DNA of 64,000 nt, taken from Pantoea deleyi. Lineage in GTDB: Bacteria; Pseudomonadota; Gammaproteobacteria; Enterobacterales; Enterobacteriaceae. The stretch spans positions 372,001 through 436,000 of the forward strand of contig NZ_CP071407.1 of the NCBI RefSeq assembly GCF_022647325.1, written 5' to 3'. The notes below the pieces were generated by a model. That model had not been told where the DNA came from. It saw only the letters and a program-made list of their open reading frames with translations, and made no database searches. The translations under genes were made by a program, and so were the position numbers. Positions 8,732-17,570 of this stretch are shown here, one piece after another (within the stretch, counting starts at the first letter, position 1; every line of letters begins with the position of its first letter).

Positions 8732-8762
8732 CAGTCCGGCCAGTATTACCAGCCGGACTGCG
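8732..8762. terminator. Hairpin downstream of mesD
   Basis: GCAGTCCGGC and GCCGGACTGC form a 10-bp stem around an 11-base loop, 14 bases after the mesD stop. On the minus strand it is followed by a moderately T-rich stretch but no clean U-run, so termination is likely but not certain. Confidence 0.55.
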
Positions 8763-8775
8763 TGTTAAGCCAGGA

Positions 8776-9807
8776 TTATTTGCCCAGGATCTCTCGGCGC
8801 ACAATCTCTGCACCCGCGCTCAGCGCATGCAGTTTGCCATTCGCAACGTGGCGCGGCAGCGGGATCATGCCGCAGTTGGTGGAGGGATAGAGATTCTCCG
8901 CATCCACAAACTGCAGCGCCTTGCGCAGGGTGTCGGCCACAGCTTCAGGCGTCTCGATCTCATGCGTCGCCACGTCGATGGCACCGACCATGACTTTCTT
9001 ACCGCGAATCAGCTCGATCAGATCCATCGGCACGCGTGAGTTCTGGCACTCCAGCGAGACGATATCGATAGCCGAACGCTGCAGTTTCGGGAAGACCTCT
9101 TCATACTGACGCCACTCGGTTCCCAGGGTCTTCTTCCAGTCGGTGTTGGCTTTGATGCCGTAGCCGTAGCAGATGTGCACCGCAGTTTCACACTTCAGGC
9201 CTTCGACCGCACGCTCCAGCGCGGCAATCCCCCAGTCGTTCACCTCATCGAAGAAGACGTTGAACGCAGGTTCATCAAACTGAACGATATCGACACCCGC
9301 CGCTTCCAGCTCTTTGGCTTCCTGATTCAGGATTCGGGCGAACTCCCAGGCCAGCTTTTCGCGACTTTTGTAGTGGTTATCATACAGCGTATCGATCATG
9401 GTCATCGGGCCCGGTAACGCCCACTTGATGGGGCGATCGGTCAGCTTACGCAGAATCTTTGCATCTTCGACGAAGACGGACTTCGGACGGGAAACTTCAC
9501 CCACCACGGTCGGCACGCTGGCGTCGTAGCGGTTACGGATACGCACCACTTCGCGCTTCTCAAAATCCACGCCGCTGAGATGTTCAATAAAGGTGGTCAC
9601 GAAGTGCTGACGGGTCTGTTCGCCGTCGCTCACGATGTCGATACCGGCCCGCACCTGGTCATCCAGACAGAGACGCAGGGCATCTCTTTTACCGTCAACC
9701 AGCTCGTCATCCTGCAGTTTCCAGGGTGACCAGAGGACTTCTGGCTGCGCAATCCATGAGGGTTTAGGCAAGCTGCCCGCAGTGGATGTCGGTAGTAACG
9801 TTTTCAT
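8776..9807 (-). CDS. mesD: Folate-independent core methionine synthase MesD
   Basis: This 343-residue protein corresponds to the catalytic C-terminal half of cobalamin-independent methionine synthase (MetE) without the N-terminal folate-binding half. Zinc-ligand motifs are visible: HICYGYG (His and Cys), the glutamate in SLECQNSR, and the late cysteine in NCGMIPLPR. Paired with a DUF1852 protein just upstream, it matches the MesD type of folate-independent methionine synthase, known to require MesX. The natural methyl donor is unsettled. It lies 29 bases after mesX on the same strand, so the two form an operon. Confidence 0.9.
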   Translation of the reverse strand: MKTLLPTSTAGSLPKPSWIAQPEVLWSPWKLQDDELVDGKRDALRLCLDDQVRAGIDIVSDGEQTRQHFVTTFIEHLSGVDFEKREVVRIRNRYDASVPTVVGEVSRPKSVFVEDAKILRKLTDRPIKWALPGPMTMIDTLYDNHYKSREKLAWEFARILNQEAKELEAAGVDIVQFDEPAFNVFFDEVNDWGIAALERAVEGLKCETAVHICYGYGIKANTDWKKTLGTEWRQYEEVFPKLQRSAIDIVSLECQNSRVPMDLIELIRGKKVMVGAIDVATHEIETPEAVADTLRKALQFVDAENLYPSTNCGMIPLPRHVANGKLHALSAGAEIVRREILGK

Positions 9808-9836
9808 AGCAGGTGACCTTATTTCTGTTTAATTAA

Positions 9837-10817
9837 TCAAAGAACGGATTCAGCAGACCATTGTGAGAGCAGCGTCTGATTCGGCTTAATAAAGTGTGTC
9901 TCAGTAAATCTGCCCTGCTCAACCGCCAGACGGCTGCGCTCTTCGCGATCGTAAACAATACGGGTAAGCGAATAGTCCTGATGCTGCAGCGTCGGCTGGT
10001 AGCACTGTCCGGCTGCAGAGTTCGCGTTATAAATTTCCGGGCGATAGATCTTCTGGAACGTTTCCATGGTGCTGATGGTGCTGATCAGCTCAAGATTGGT
10101 GTAATCACTGAGCAGATCGCCGTGGAAATAGAACGCCAGCGGCGCGACGCTGCCCTGCGGCATAAAGAAGCGCACCTTCAGGCCCATTTTTCCGAAGTAG
10201 AAGTCAGTCAGCGAAGGCGCATCCTGCTGGTATTCGATTCCCAGCACCGGATGCTGATTCCCGGTGCGCACATAGGTGTTCTTACTTGACACGCTCAGGC
10301 AGATAACCGGAGATTTGCTGAAGTTCTCTTTATAGACCGCCGAGTTAACAAAGCTTTTGAAGATGTTACCGTGCAGCTGGCCGAAGTCCTCCGGCGTACT
10401 GAACGCCGTCTGGCCCTTGTTATATTCCGCCAGCACCACGCTGAAATCGTAATCACGCACGTAGGAGGAGAAGTTATTGCCCACGATGCCTTCGATGCGC
10501 TGCCCGGTGTGATGATCGACGATCTGCGTTTTCAGAATCTCAATCGCCGGGAAGGATTCACCCGCACCACCCGCTGAGAGGTTCAGCTCCGCCGAGATAA
10601 TATCCAGTTCGACAGTGTACCGGTCGGCTTTCGGGTTATCCCAGTTTGCCAGTGCGTTAAAGCGATTGTTGATCATCGCCAGGGCGTTACGCAGATTCTC
10701 CTGACGTTTTTCGCCACGCGCTAAGTTAGCGAAGTTAGTCGTCGCCCGCGTATTTTTCGAAGGATTATAGTTTTCGTCGAAACGAATGCGCTTGAGGGTA
10801 AAGGCTAAAGTATTCAT
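9837..10817 (-). CDS. mesX: DUF1852 protein MesX, partner of MesD
   Basis: This 326-residue protein belongs to family DUF1852, whose genes nearly always sit beside a short MetE-like gene. It starts MNTLAFTLKRIRFDENYNPS, and the sequence between residues 40 and 250 is strand-rich with conserved patches such as FGQLHGNIFKSFVNS and GKMGLKVRFFMPQG. It has no recognisable catalytic motif. It is known to be needed for MesD activity in vivo, possibly for methyl transfer from an unknown donor under oxic conditions. AGGATACC lies 11 bases before the ATG. It is the first gene of mesX-mesD. Confidence 0.9.
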   Translation of the reverse strand: MNTLAFTLKRIRFDENYNPSKNTRATTNFANLARGEKRQENLRNALAMINNRFNALANWDNPKADRYTVELDIISAELNLSAGGAGESFPAIEILKTQIVDHHTGQRIEGIVGNNFSSYVRDYDFSVVLAEYNKGQTAFSTPEDFGQLHGNIFKSFVNSAVYKENFSKSPVICLSVSSKNTYVRTGNQHPVLGIEYQQDAPSLTDFYFGKMGLKVRFFMPQGSVAPLAFYFHGDLLSDYTNLELISTISTMETFQKIYRPEIYNANSAAGQCYQPTLQHQDYSLTRIVYDREERSRLAVEQGRFTETHFIKPNQTLLSQWSAESVL

Positions 10818-11212
10818 CGCTGTCGGTATCCTGCTCGCTGATATGAACGTCGTGGGCTATTTCCCTTAACAAACGGTCATATGACACAAAGTTATTAACA
10901 ATTCTTACTTTATGCCTCAACCCGGAGTTGAAAAAAAGTGATCAATTTTCAACGAACATGAAGGAAATTCATGTTGGCAGCGTGATGCGGGAATTTTTTC
11001 ATCTGCCAGCCTCGCAGGCGCGGCCAGCCTTCTGCGCCGCGCGGAAGATCTCACGCGCCGGGCAGTAAAGAAAGGGCTGGCAGGCCCGGCCTGCGGCGTG
11101 CAGAACGCTCACATCAGCGGGCTAGACGGTACGTGAACGCAGACGCTCAACCCCGCAGGCCTGCGCCCGGCAGCCCGGCCCTGTGCAACAGGCTCAGCGC
11201 AAAGCGCGACCG
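10818..11212. other. Intergenic region upstream of mesX
   Basis: The 395 bases between mesX and the iclR stop have two halves. The part near mesX (10,860-10,990) is AT-rich and must hold the mesX promoter, but no clear -35/-10, Met box or riboswitch could be fixed. The part near iclR is GC-rich and has two related palindromes, GCAGGCC-C-GGCCTGC at 11080-11094 and CGCAGGCCTGCG at 11154-11165, which may be transcription-end or dispersed-repeat structures. Confidence 0.45.
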
Positions 11213-11923
11213 TTAAACCTGATAAAACTGCTCACACATCACTTTCCGGGCGCCGGATTTCAGTGAGAGCCGGCAGGCGGTCTCCCGCATGAGCTGGCCC
11301 AGCCCGCTTTCACGCTTCGACTCCGTAAGCCGTGAGGCTGGCCCGGTGAGCGCCAGCGCCGCAAGCAGCCTGTCACCTTCGCCAAAGACCGGCAGGGACA
11401 GCGAGGCGATATGGGGGTCGCGGATGCCGGAGGTGAACAACGGCAGCGCAGGCGTGGCGTCAAACAGGGCTTCATTCTGTCCCCAGTGACGCAGGACCTG
11501 CCCGATCGCGGAGTTATCCAGCGGCAGAAAGGTGCCGGGCAGCCGCGTTTCCCGCAGCCCTTCGGACGGCTCGGCCCTGAACAGACAGAGCCGCTGACCG
11601 TTTTCGATGACATACCAGGTCGCACTCTCGCCGGTGGCGGCGGCCAGCGCATGCAGTTCAGGCTGAACCACGCTGGCCAGATGGAAGGATTGCTCATAGA
11701 GTTTACCCAGATAGAGCAGCCGGGGCCCGAGGGTATAAACGCCCGTGTCGCGGCGGATGACATAGTTCATCCGCTCCAGTGAGTTCATCAGACGATAAAC
11801 CGTGGTTTTATGATAGCCCGAAAGCTGCGCGAGCGCGGTCAGCGTCAATGCCTCCTCGCCCGGTTTAAAACAGTCCAGCAGCGCCAGCGCTTTTTCTACG
11901 GCGATTACGCCTTCATTTCCCAT
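11213..11923 (-). CDS. IclR-family transcriptional regulator
   Basis: This 236-residue regulator has an N-terminal winged helix (residues ~8-70) with TLTALAQLSGYHKTTVYRLMNSLERMNYV. A C-terminal ligand-binding domain follows, with RLPGTFLPLDNSAIGQVLRHWG and ASLSLPVFGEGDRLLAALALTG, characteristic of IclR proteins that sense carboxylic acids. It is divergent from the RraA-type aldolase gene. A perfect palindrome in the shared intergenic region is the likely operator. AGGAGGACGTACTG precedes the ATG. It is inferred to control the aldolase/dehydrogenase pair and perhaps the MFS symporter 4 kb away, whose upstream DNA has related half-sites. Confidence 0.9.
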   Translation of the reverse strand: MGNEGVIAVEKALALLDCFKPGEEALTLTALAQLSGYHKTTVYRLMNSLERMNYVIRRDTGVYTLGPRLLYLGKLYEQSFHLASVVQPELHALAAATGESATWYVIENGQRLCLFRAEPSEGLRETRLPGTFLPLDNSAIGQVLRHWGQNEALFDATPALPLFTSGIRDPHIASLSLPVFGEGDRLLAALALTGPASRLTESKRESGLGQLMRETACRLSLKSGARKVMCEQFYQV

Positions 11924-12053
11924 CAGTACGTCCTCCTGTTTGCGACGGCAGGCAGTTTACCGCGCAATTTGTGATTCACATCGTATTTACATCACAAATG
12001 AACGCTTAACACTGGTGCGATCGGATTTAACATCGCTATAGTTGTTTTATATT

Positions 12054-12070
12054 GTACAACTTAGTTGTAC
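12054..12070. promoter_or_regulatory. Palindromic operator between iclR and rraA-like genes
   Basis: GTACAACT-T-AGTTGTAC is a perfect 17-bp palindrome, 26 bases upstream of the aldolase start. Its position between divergent genes and its size fit an IclR-type site. Binding is inferred. Confidence 0.78.
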
Positions 12071-12095
12071 CTGGTGAAACAAGCGAGGATTATCT

Positions 12096-12788
12096 ATGTC
12101 TCATGCAGAGAGTACTTTCATCACGCGCGACATTATCCGTATCGCGCCGGAGCTCGTAAAACAGGCGGCTCAGTTCCAGGCCGCAATACTCGCCGATGTC
12201 GCCGGACGACGCGGCACGCTGCATGGACGCGTTAAACCCGTTTCGCCCACCATGAAAGTGGCCGGTCCGGCGATCACCGTTGAGGTAAGACCGGGGGATA
12301 ACCTGGCGATCCACGCCGCGCTGGCGATTGCGCAGCCCGGCGATGTGATCGTCGTCGACGGCAAAGGCGACATCAGCTGCGCGCTGATTGGCGAAATTAT
12401 GTCGACGCAGGCGGAAGCCTCCGGCATTGCGGGCATTATCATCGATGGTGCGGTGCGTGACGCCGATGCCCTGAGCGCAAACGGCTTCCCGGTGTTCGCG
12501 GCGGGTCTGAACCCCTGTGGTCCGACAAAATCGATCGCGGGTCAGGTCAATCAGCCGGTTTCAGTTGCGGGTGCCGCTATTCAGCCCGGCGATCTGATCA
12601 TTGGTGACATCGATGGCGTGGTGGTCCTGCCGCGTGAATCCGTTCCGGCCCTGCTGGCGCTGGCACAGAAAAAGCTGGATTTCGAAACCGGCCGTATCGC
12701 GGCGATCCGTGATGGCGACCTGCGCGCGCCCTGGTTAGAGAAAGCCCTGCGCAGCGCGGGCATGCTGGCGGACGGGGAGGCACTCTGA
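12096..12788 (+). CDS. RraA-family aldolase (4-hydroxy-4-methyl-2-oxoglutarate/CHA aldolase type)
   Basis: This 230-residue protein belongs to the RraA/HMG-CHA aldolase fold. The family motif, a glycine-rich segment followed by a DGAVRD pair, is present at about residues 115-126 (GIIIDGAVRDADAL), with the earlier VRPGDNLAIHAAL and GDVIVVDGKGD segments. Class II members use a divalent metal to cleave 4-hydroxy-2-oxo-dicarboxylates to pyruvate plus a second oxoacid. The neighbouring 2-hydroxyacid dehydrogenase makes a role in acid catabolism likely; the exact substrate is unknown. Its stop overlaps the next start (ATGA), so the two are translationally coupled. Confidence 0.82.
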   Translation: MSHAESTFITRDIIRIAPELVKQAAQFQAAILADVAGRRGTLHGRVKPVSPTMKVAGPAITVEVRPGDNLAIHAALAIAQPGDVIVVDGKGDISCALIGEIMSTQAEASGIAGIIIDGAVRDADALSANGFPVFAAGLNPCGPTKSIAGQVNQPVSVAGAAIQPGDLIIGDIDGVVVLPRESVPALLALAQKKLDFETGRIAAIRDGDLRAPWLEKALRSAGMLADGEAL

Positions 12789-13738
12789 TGACCACCTCAC
12801 AACCCGTGATTCTGGTGACAGGCGTTGACCTGGCACCGCAGGCGCTCAGTATGCTCAGCGATTACCGGATCGTTTACGCGGGTCAGCAACCCGATGAACA
12901 GAGCCTGATCCAGCTCTGCCAGCAGCATAATCCGGTGGCGATTCTGGTGCGTTACGGCAAAATTAACGCCCGTATCATGAATGCCGCACCCGCTCTGCGG
13001 GTCATCTCCAAACATGGCAGCGGCATTGACGTTATCGACCAGCAGGCGGCGGCGGAACGTGATATCCGGGTGGCGTCCGCGCCGGGTGCCAACGCCGCGG
13101 CCGTTGCGGAGCATGCCTGGGCCTTGATTCTGGCCTGCGCCAAATCGGTACTGACGCTCGATCAGCGGATGCGCCAGGGCTACTGGGACAAATCCACGCA
13201 TAAATCCGTTGAGCTGGAAGGCAGAACGCTGGGGCTGGTGGGCCTGGGCGCGATCGGCGGCCGCGTGGCCCGCATCGGACGCGCATTCGGAATGAAGGTG
13301 ATCGCCTATGATCCTTTCGCCAGTAGCTTTCCGGATGAGTGTGAATCCGCCTCGCTGGACGCACTGCTGCAACAGGCCGATGTGATTTCGCTGCACTGCC
13401 CGCTGACCGAACAGACCCGGCAGATGATCAATGCCGAGAAACTGGCCCTGTTTAAACCGGGCGCCATCCTGGTGAACACGGCGCGCGGAGGATTGATCGA
13501 CGACCAGGCGCTGTTAGCGGCACTGAACAACGGCACCCTGGCCTGGGCGGCACTGGACAGCTTCACCACCGAGCCGCTGGCAGCCCCGCACATCTGGCAG
13601 CAGGTTGAGAATGTCATTCTGTCGCCACACATCGGCGGCGTCAGCGACAACTCCTACGTGAAGATGGGCACCGTGGCGGCCGGCAATATCCTGAACGCAC
13701 TGGCGGCGCCGCTGAAAAAAGAGACGCCGGTTTCCTGA
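12788..13738 (+). CDS. D-2-hydroxyacid dehydrogenase (NAD-binding)
   Basis: This 316-residue member of the D-isomer specific 2-hydroxyacid dehydrogenase family oxidises or reduces 2-hydroxy/2-oxo acids with NAD(P). The catalytic trio is visible: Arg in VNTARGGLID, Glu in TTEPLA, and His in SPHIGGVSDN. The nucleotide-binding loop is GLVGLGAIGGRVAR (about residue 145). The substrate-loop segment SKHGSGIDVID resembles phosphoglycerate dehydrogenase-like enzymes. It overlaps the aldolase gene by four bases and shares the IclR-controlled promoter. It converges with an SDR gene. Confidence 0.9.
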   Translation: MTTSQPVILVTGVDLAPQALSMLSDYRIVYAGQQPDEQSLIQLCQQHNPVAILVRYGKINARIMNAAPALRVISKHGSGIDVIDQQAAAERDIRVASAPGANAAAVAEHAWALILACAKSVLTLDQRMRQGYWDKSTHKSVELEGRTLGLVGLGAIGGRVARIGRAFGMKVIAYDPFASSFPDECESASLDALLQQADVISLHCPLTEQTRQMINAEKLALFKPGAILVNTARGGLIDDQALLAALNNGTLAWAALDSFTTEPLAAPHIWQQVENVILSPHIGGVSDNSYVKMGTVAAGNILNALAAPLKKETPVS

Positions 13739-13807
13739 TCGCGGGTGCCCGGCCTGCGCACGGCGCGCGCGGGTTGGGTTTACCCCTTCTCCACGCGCCG
13801 GAATGGC

Positions 13808-14638
13808 CTATCCCCCGGTAGAGAGCGTGACCTCTTCCCACTGCGTGATCTCCTCACTCAGCGCCGCTATTTTCTGCCGTACCAGGTCCAGCGCATCGCT
13901 GCCCAGCAACAGATGTACAGGCGGAGCCGGACTCGCCATCAGTGTCAGCATGGCGTGCGCCGCTTTAACGGGATCCCCCTGCTGATGCCCGCTTTTCGCC
14001 TGGCGGGCGTGGCGGATAGGATCGAATAGCGCGTCATAGTCCGGGATAGTGCGCGGCGTGCGGCTCATGGATCGTCCTGCCCAGTCAGTGCGGAAGGAGC
14101 CGGGTGCAACAGCAGTCACATGAATGTTGAACGGCGCGAGTTCTTTACTTAGCGTTTCAGATATCCCTTCCAGCGCGAATTTGCTGCCACAGTAATAGCT
14201 GATCCCCGGCAGGGTAATGAAACCGCCCATTGAGGTGATATTGATGATGTGCCCGCGACGGCGCTCGCGCATGCCGGGCAGCAGCGCTTTGATCATCGCC
14301 ACCGCGCCAAACACGTTCACCTCAAACTGACGGCGCATCTCTGCCAGCGGCGACTCTTCCAGAATGCCCTCATGCCCGTATCCGGCGTTGTTCACCAGCA
14401 CATCCACCGGCCCGGCGGCACGCTCCGCCTCCTCCACCACCCCGGCGATGCGATCGGTGTCGGTGACATCAAGCAGGTAACCCAAAGCCCGGTCCGGATC
14501 CAGCGCCCTGAAATCCTGTAATGCTTCAGGGCTGCGCACCGTCCCGATCACCCGGTGGCCTGCGAGCAGCGCCTCCTTCGCCAGAGCAAGACCAAATCCA
14601 CTGCTGACGCCGGTAATCAGAATCGTTTTTGCTGACAT
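13808..14638 (-). CDS. SDR-family oxidoreductase
   Basis: This 276-residue classical short-chain dehydrogenase has the cofactor loop TGVSSGFGLALA, the NNAGYG motif, the catalytic serine region INITSMGGF and the YYCGSKFAL tyrosine-lysine pair. An acidic residue-poor cofactor site (GTVRSPE) hints at NADP preference. The substrate is unknown. The start is set at MSAKTILITG (14638), with AGGAGGAAT seven bases upstream; an upstream ATG would add ten residues. It is divergent from an AraC-type regulator that probably controls it. Confidence 0.88.
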   Translation of the reverse strand: MSAKTILITGVSSGFGLALAKEALLAGHRVIGTVRSPEALQDFRALDPDRALGYLLDVTDTDRIAGVVEEAERAAGPVDVLVNNAGYGHEGILEESPLAEMRRQFEVNVFGAVAMIKALLPGMRERRRGHIINITSMGGFITLPGISYYCGSKFALEGISETLSKELAPFNIHVTAVAPGSFRTDWAGRSMSRTPRTIPDYDALFDPIRHARQAKSGHQQGDPVKAAHAMLTLMASPAPPVHLLLGSDALDLVRQKIAALSEEITQWEEVTLSTGG

Positions 14639-14740
14639 CATGATTCCTCCTGCGGTTAAAAATTGCATGTTATTCTCAAACCTGACGGATTTTCAGGCCG
14701 GATCTTCTCCTTTCCTTGCCTGATCTTATGAGGAACAGCG

Positions 14741-15661
14741 ATGACCGACATGATTACACGGGTAAAGGCGCTTGCTGAGCATGAGGGCTACAACCTGACG
14801 ACGCTGCCCGACGTGCGGATTTTACGGGCCAACCGGCCGCTTGATAAAACGCCGGTGCTTTACGATCCGGGGATCGTCTTTGTCTGCCAGGGAAGCAAGC
14901 GCGGCTATTTTGGTCAGAAGACCTATCTGTATGATGAGCAGCACTATCTGGCCGTCTCGGTTCCGGTGCCCTTTACGATGGAAACCGATGCTTCTGAGGC
15001 GCGTCCGTTGCTGGCGCTGTATCTCCATCTTGATTTCCGGCTGGCGGCAGAGCTGATGATCGAGATCGACCAGCAGGGCGCGCCCCTCGCGGGTGACGCA
15101 CCGCAAAGCATGATGTCGAGCCGGATGGATGCGGGGGTAAAAACGGCGATGCTGCGCTTACTGGAGGTGCTGGACAACCCGGCGGACGCCGCCATCCTGG
15201 GGCGTTGCCGGTTGCGCGAACTCTATTACCGCGTGCTAACGGGTGCGCAGGGAAACGCGATGCGCGCCGCCCTGTCGTTACAGGGTCACTTCGGCAGGAT
15301 CGGCAAAGCCCTGCAGCACATCCATGCGCATTACGCCGCGCCGCTGACGCTCGGGCAACTGGCGAAAGAAACCGGGATGAGCGTGCCAACCTTTCATCTC
15401 CATTTTAAGGCGATAACCCAGCAGGCGCCGATGCAGTATGTGAAATCGGTTCGCCTCCATCAGGCACGGATGCTGATGGTTCGTCAGCAGCTGACCGCCG
15501 CCGCCGCAGGCTATGCCGTGGGCTATGAGAGCCCCTCTCAGTTCAGTCGCGAGTTCAAACGGCTGTTTGGGCTGCCACCGGCAGAAGAGATCCGAAGAAT
15601 GCAGCGTCACTTCGCCTTTCCGGCTGCGCCGCCGGTCTCGGCGTATGTCTCTTCGCATTAG
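14741..15661 (+). CDS. AraC-family transcriptional regulator (AraC_N type)
   Basis: This 306-residue regulator has an N-terminal cupin-like AraC_N domain (PVLYDPGIVFVCQGSKRGYFG; YLAVSVPVPFTMETDA) and a C-terminal double helix-turn-helix (LTLGQLAKETGMSVPTFHLH ... AGYAVGYESPSQFSREFKRLFG). This subtype usually sits next to, and activates, an oxidoreductase gene. Here it diverges from the SDR gene about 100 bases away. The inducer is unknown. Confidence 0.9.
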   Translation: MTDMITRVKALAEHEGYNLTTLPDVRILRANRPLDKTPVLYDPGIVFVCQGSKRGYFGQKTYLYDEQHYLAVSVPVPFTMETDASEARPLLALYLHLDFRLAAELMIEIDQQGAPLAGDAPQSMMSSRMDAGVKTAMLRLLEVLDNPADAAILGRCRLRELYYRVLTGAQGNAMRAALSLQGHFGRIGKALQHIHAHYAAPLTLGQLAKETGMSVPTFHLHFKAITQQAPMQYVKSVRLHQARMLMVRQQLTAAAAGYAVGYESPSQFSREFKRLFGLPPAEEIRRMQRHFAFPAAPPVSAYVSSH

Positions 15662-15770
15662 CATGAACGGGGGATAGCGTCTGTCCGACAGGCTATCAGA
15701 GCGTGGCCGGGGCATTATTGCAGGCTGGGTTTTCGGTGAGGTGGCGATGCGGAGTGGCGTGCGGAATCTC

Positions 15771-15800
15771 CCTGCAGACGCTTTCCCGCGCGTCTGCAGG
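15771..15800. terminator. Hairpin between convergent araC-type and MFS genes
   Basis: CCTGCAGACGC and GCGTCTGCAGG form an 11-bp stem with an eight-base loop, just beyond the MFS stop on the minus strand. There is no U-run on either strand, so it may act weakly or with other factors. Confidence 0.5.
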
Positions 15801-15808
15801 GGCTGAGG

Positions 15809-17149
15809 TTATTTGCTTACCGGCGAAGCGCCATTTTCGACGTTAATGGTCAGCTCTTTTTTTCGGCCCATAATCAGCACCGCGATACCGCCGATGCCAC
15901 AGAGAATTGCCAGCGGCACCATCGCCAGCGTATGGCTGCCGGTCGCCTGATTGATGATGCCGTAGACGTTGACCATCAATCCGCCGCCGATCAGGTTTGC
16001 CATCGCCCCAATCGCAGCCAGCCCTGCCGCCGCCGTGGTTGAGGACATCCAGCCGGATGCCAGCGCCCAGAACGGCCCTTTCATGGAGTAGGCACCGATC
16101 AGAACCAGCGACAGGATCACGACGCTGCCGGTCAGGCTGTTGGTGATAAAGGCCGACAGCAGACCACCCGCGATCAGGAACAGGGTCAACGCGGTATGCC
16201 AGCGACGCTCACCGCTGCGGTCAGAACTTCTGCCCCAGACGATCATCAGAATCGACGCCAGACCATATGGAATCGCATTCACTAATCCGGTAGTGAGGTT
16301 ATCCAGACCATAGGATTTAAGCAGTTGCGGAGACCAGACGCTCAGCGTAGAACCCGCCGCAGACGCGCCAGCGTAAATCAGCGCCATCACCCAGATATGT
16401 TTGTGACGCAGCAGCTGCCACAGCGAGATATGGCCAATCGCTTTTTTCTTCGCGTTTTCAGCATCCAGCGTCGCGTTCAGCCAGGCTTTCTGCTCCTCGT
16501 TCAGCCAGCTGGCGTTGGAGGGACGATTACTGAGTAAGAAGAAGGCGGCGATGCCCAGAATCACGGCCGGGATCCCTTCCAGGATAAACAACCAGTGCCA
16601 GCCGCGCAGGCCATACCAGCCATCGAGCGACAGAATCAGACCCGAAATCGGCGAGCCGATAAAGTTTGCCGCCGGGATCGCGACCATGAAGGTGGCAATC
16701 ACACGCGCACGGTATTTACCGGGGATCCAGTAGGTCAGATAGAGAATTACGCCAGGGAAGAATCCGGCCTCTGCGGCACCCAGTAAAAAGCGCAGAACAT
16801 AGAGCGTGTTGGCGCTCTCCACAAACGCCGTACAGACCGAGATGACGCCCCACGACACCATGATGCGGGAGATCCAGATTTTCGCCCCGATTTTCTGCAT
16901 CGCCAGGTTACTGGGCACTTCAAACAGAAAGTAACCGACGAAAAACAGGCTACTCGCCAGACCAAACACCGCCTTTGACAGGCCCAGATCTTCGTTCATC
17001 TGCAATGACGCCATGCCGATATTACCGCGGTCGATAATGGCAATCAGATAACAGACGATCAGAAAAGGCAAAATGCGCCAGACCACCTTTTTAACGGTCT
17101 GCTGCTCGATATCGGCAGAGAATGTCGTGATGTGCTGTTTTTCAGACAT
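15809..17149 (-). CDS. MFS transporter, anion:cation symporter (ACS) family
   Basis: This 446-residue inner-membrane transporter has about 12 hydrophobic segments and the ACS-family look of hexuronate, phthalate or tartrate permeases: VVWRILPFLIVCYLIAIIDRGNIG at the N-terminus and LLGAAEAGFFPGVILYLTYW in helix 4. The start is MSEKQH (17149), preceded by GAGGATCAT. It likely imports an organic acid with protons. The upstream region contains GTTGTAC half-sites resembling the IclR palindrome at 12 kb and a CRP-like site, so it may supply the substrate for the aldolase/dehydrogenase pair; that link is inference. Confidence 0.88.
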   Translation of the reverse strand: MSEKQHITTFSADIEQQTVKKVVWRILPFLIVCYLIAIIDRGNIGMASLQMNEDLGLSKAVFGLASSLFFVGYFLFEVPSNLAMQKIGAKIWISRIMVSWGVISVCTAFVESANTLYVLRFLLGAAEAGFFPGVILYLTYWIPGKYRARVIATFMVAIPAANFIGSPISGLILSLDGWYGLRGWHWLFILEGIPAVILGIAAFFLLSNRPSNASWLNEEQKAWLNATLDAENAKKKAIGHISLWQLLRHKHIWVMALIYAGASAAGSTLSVWSPQLLKSYGLDNLTTGLVNAIPYGLASILMIVWGRSSDRSGERRWHTALTLFLIAGGLLSAFITNSLTGSVVILSLVLIGAYSMKGPFWALASGWMSSTTAAAGLAAIGAMANLIGGGLMVNVYGIINQATGSHTLAMVPLAILCGIGGIAVLIMGRKKELTINVENGASPVSK

Positions 17150-17204
17150 GATGATCCTCACAATTTTGTCATCGCCCTGCGTGTGTGACGCCAGACGCCT
17201 TGTT

Positions 17205-17238
17205 GTACTCTGTAAAACATCGATGTACTCAGTAAAAC
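17205..17238. repeat. Two direct repeats, 20-bp period, upstream of MFS gene
   Basis: GTACTC(T)GTAAAAC at 17205-17218 recurs as GTACTC(A)GTAAAAC at 17225-17238, exactly 20 bp (two helical turns) apart, 55-90 bases upstream of the transporter start. Phasing on one DNA face suggests a regulator-binding array. The first copy overlaps GTTGTAC, a half-site of the IclR palindrome. Confidence 0.7.
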
Positions 17239-17284
17239 CATTATCACGATAAAACTGCTTCTCCGCCGGAAGATGTAATCAGGT

Positions 17285-17300
17285 TGTGTCAGTTGTCACA
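17285..17300. promoter_or_regulatory. CRP-like site upstream of MFS gene
   Basis: TGTGT-CAGTTG-TCACA matches the CRP consensus TGTGA-N6-TCACA at nine of ten positions. It lies about 136 bases upstream of the transporter start. Catabolite control of an organic acid permease would be reasonable; binding is inferred. Confidence 0.55.
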
Positions 17301-17570
17301 AAAAAGTACACACCAGTTTTATTTTATGTGACGAGCGTGTCGTTGCCGAGGGTTGCGGGGAGCAGCGTACAAGGGAGGGTGTGTTGCGGGAGGAGATAAC
17401 CTTATGTTTGTCTCTGGCGTGAAATCTCATCTCAGTGCCGCTTTACGCAAATAAAGGCTTTAGAGAGTGAAGCCGCAAACGTCGGCTTAGTCGGGATGAC
17501 AGGGCGGCTCATCTCAGAGTCTGCACGCAGAGTGCAGAATCGCAGAACAGGCCAATATGGTGAGAGTTCG

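Noticed and set aside
10860..10990. Possible SAM riboswitch or Met box upstream of mesX
   Set aside because: No conserved SAM aptamer core or AGACGTCT repeats could be identified.
12797..13396. Long minus-strand frame opposite the hydroxyacid dehydrogenase
   Set aside because: It is an antisense shadow of a clear dehydrogenase gene; high-GC DNA produces many such frames.
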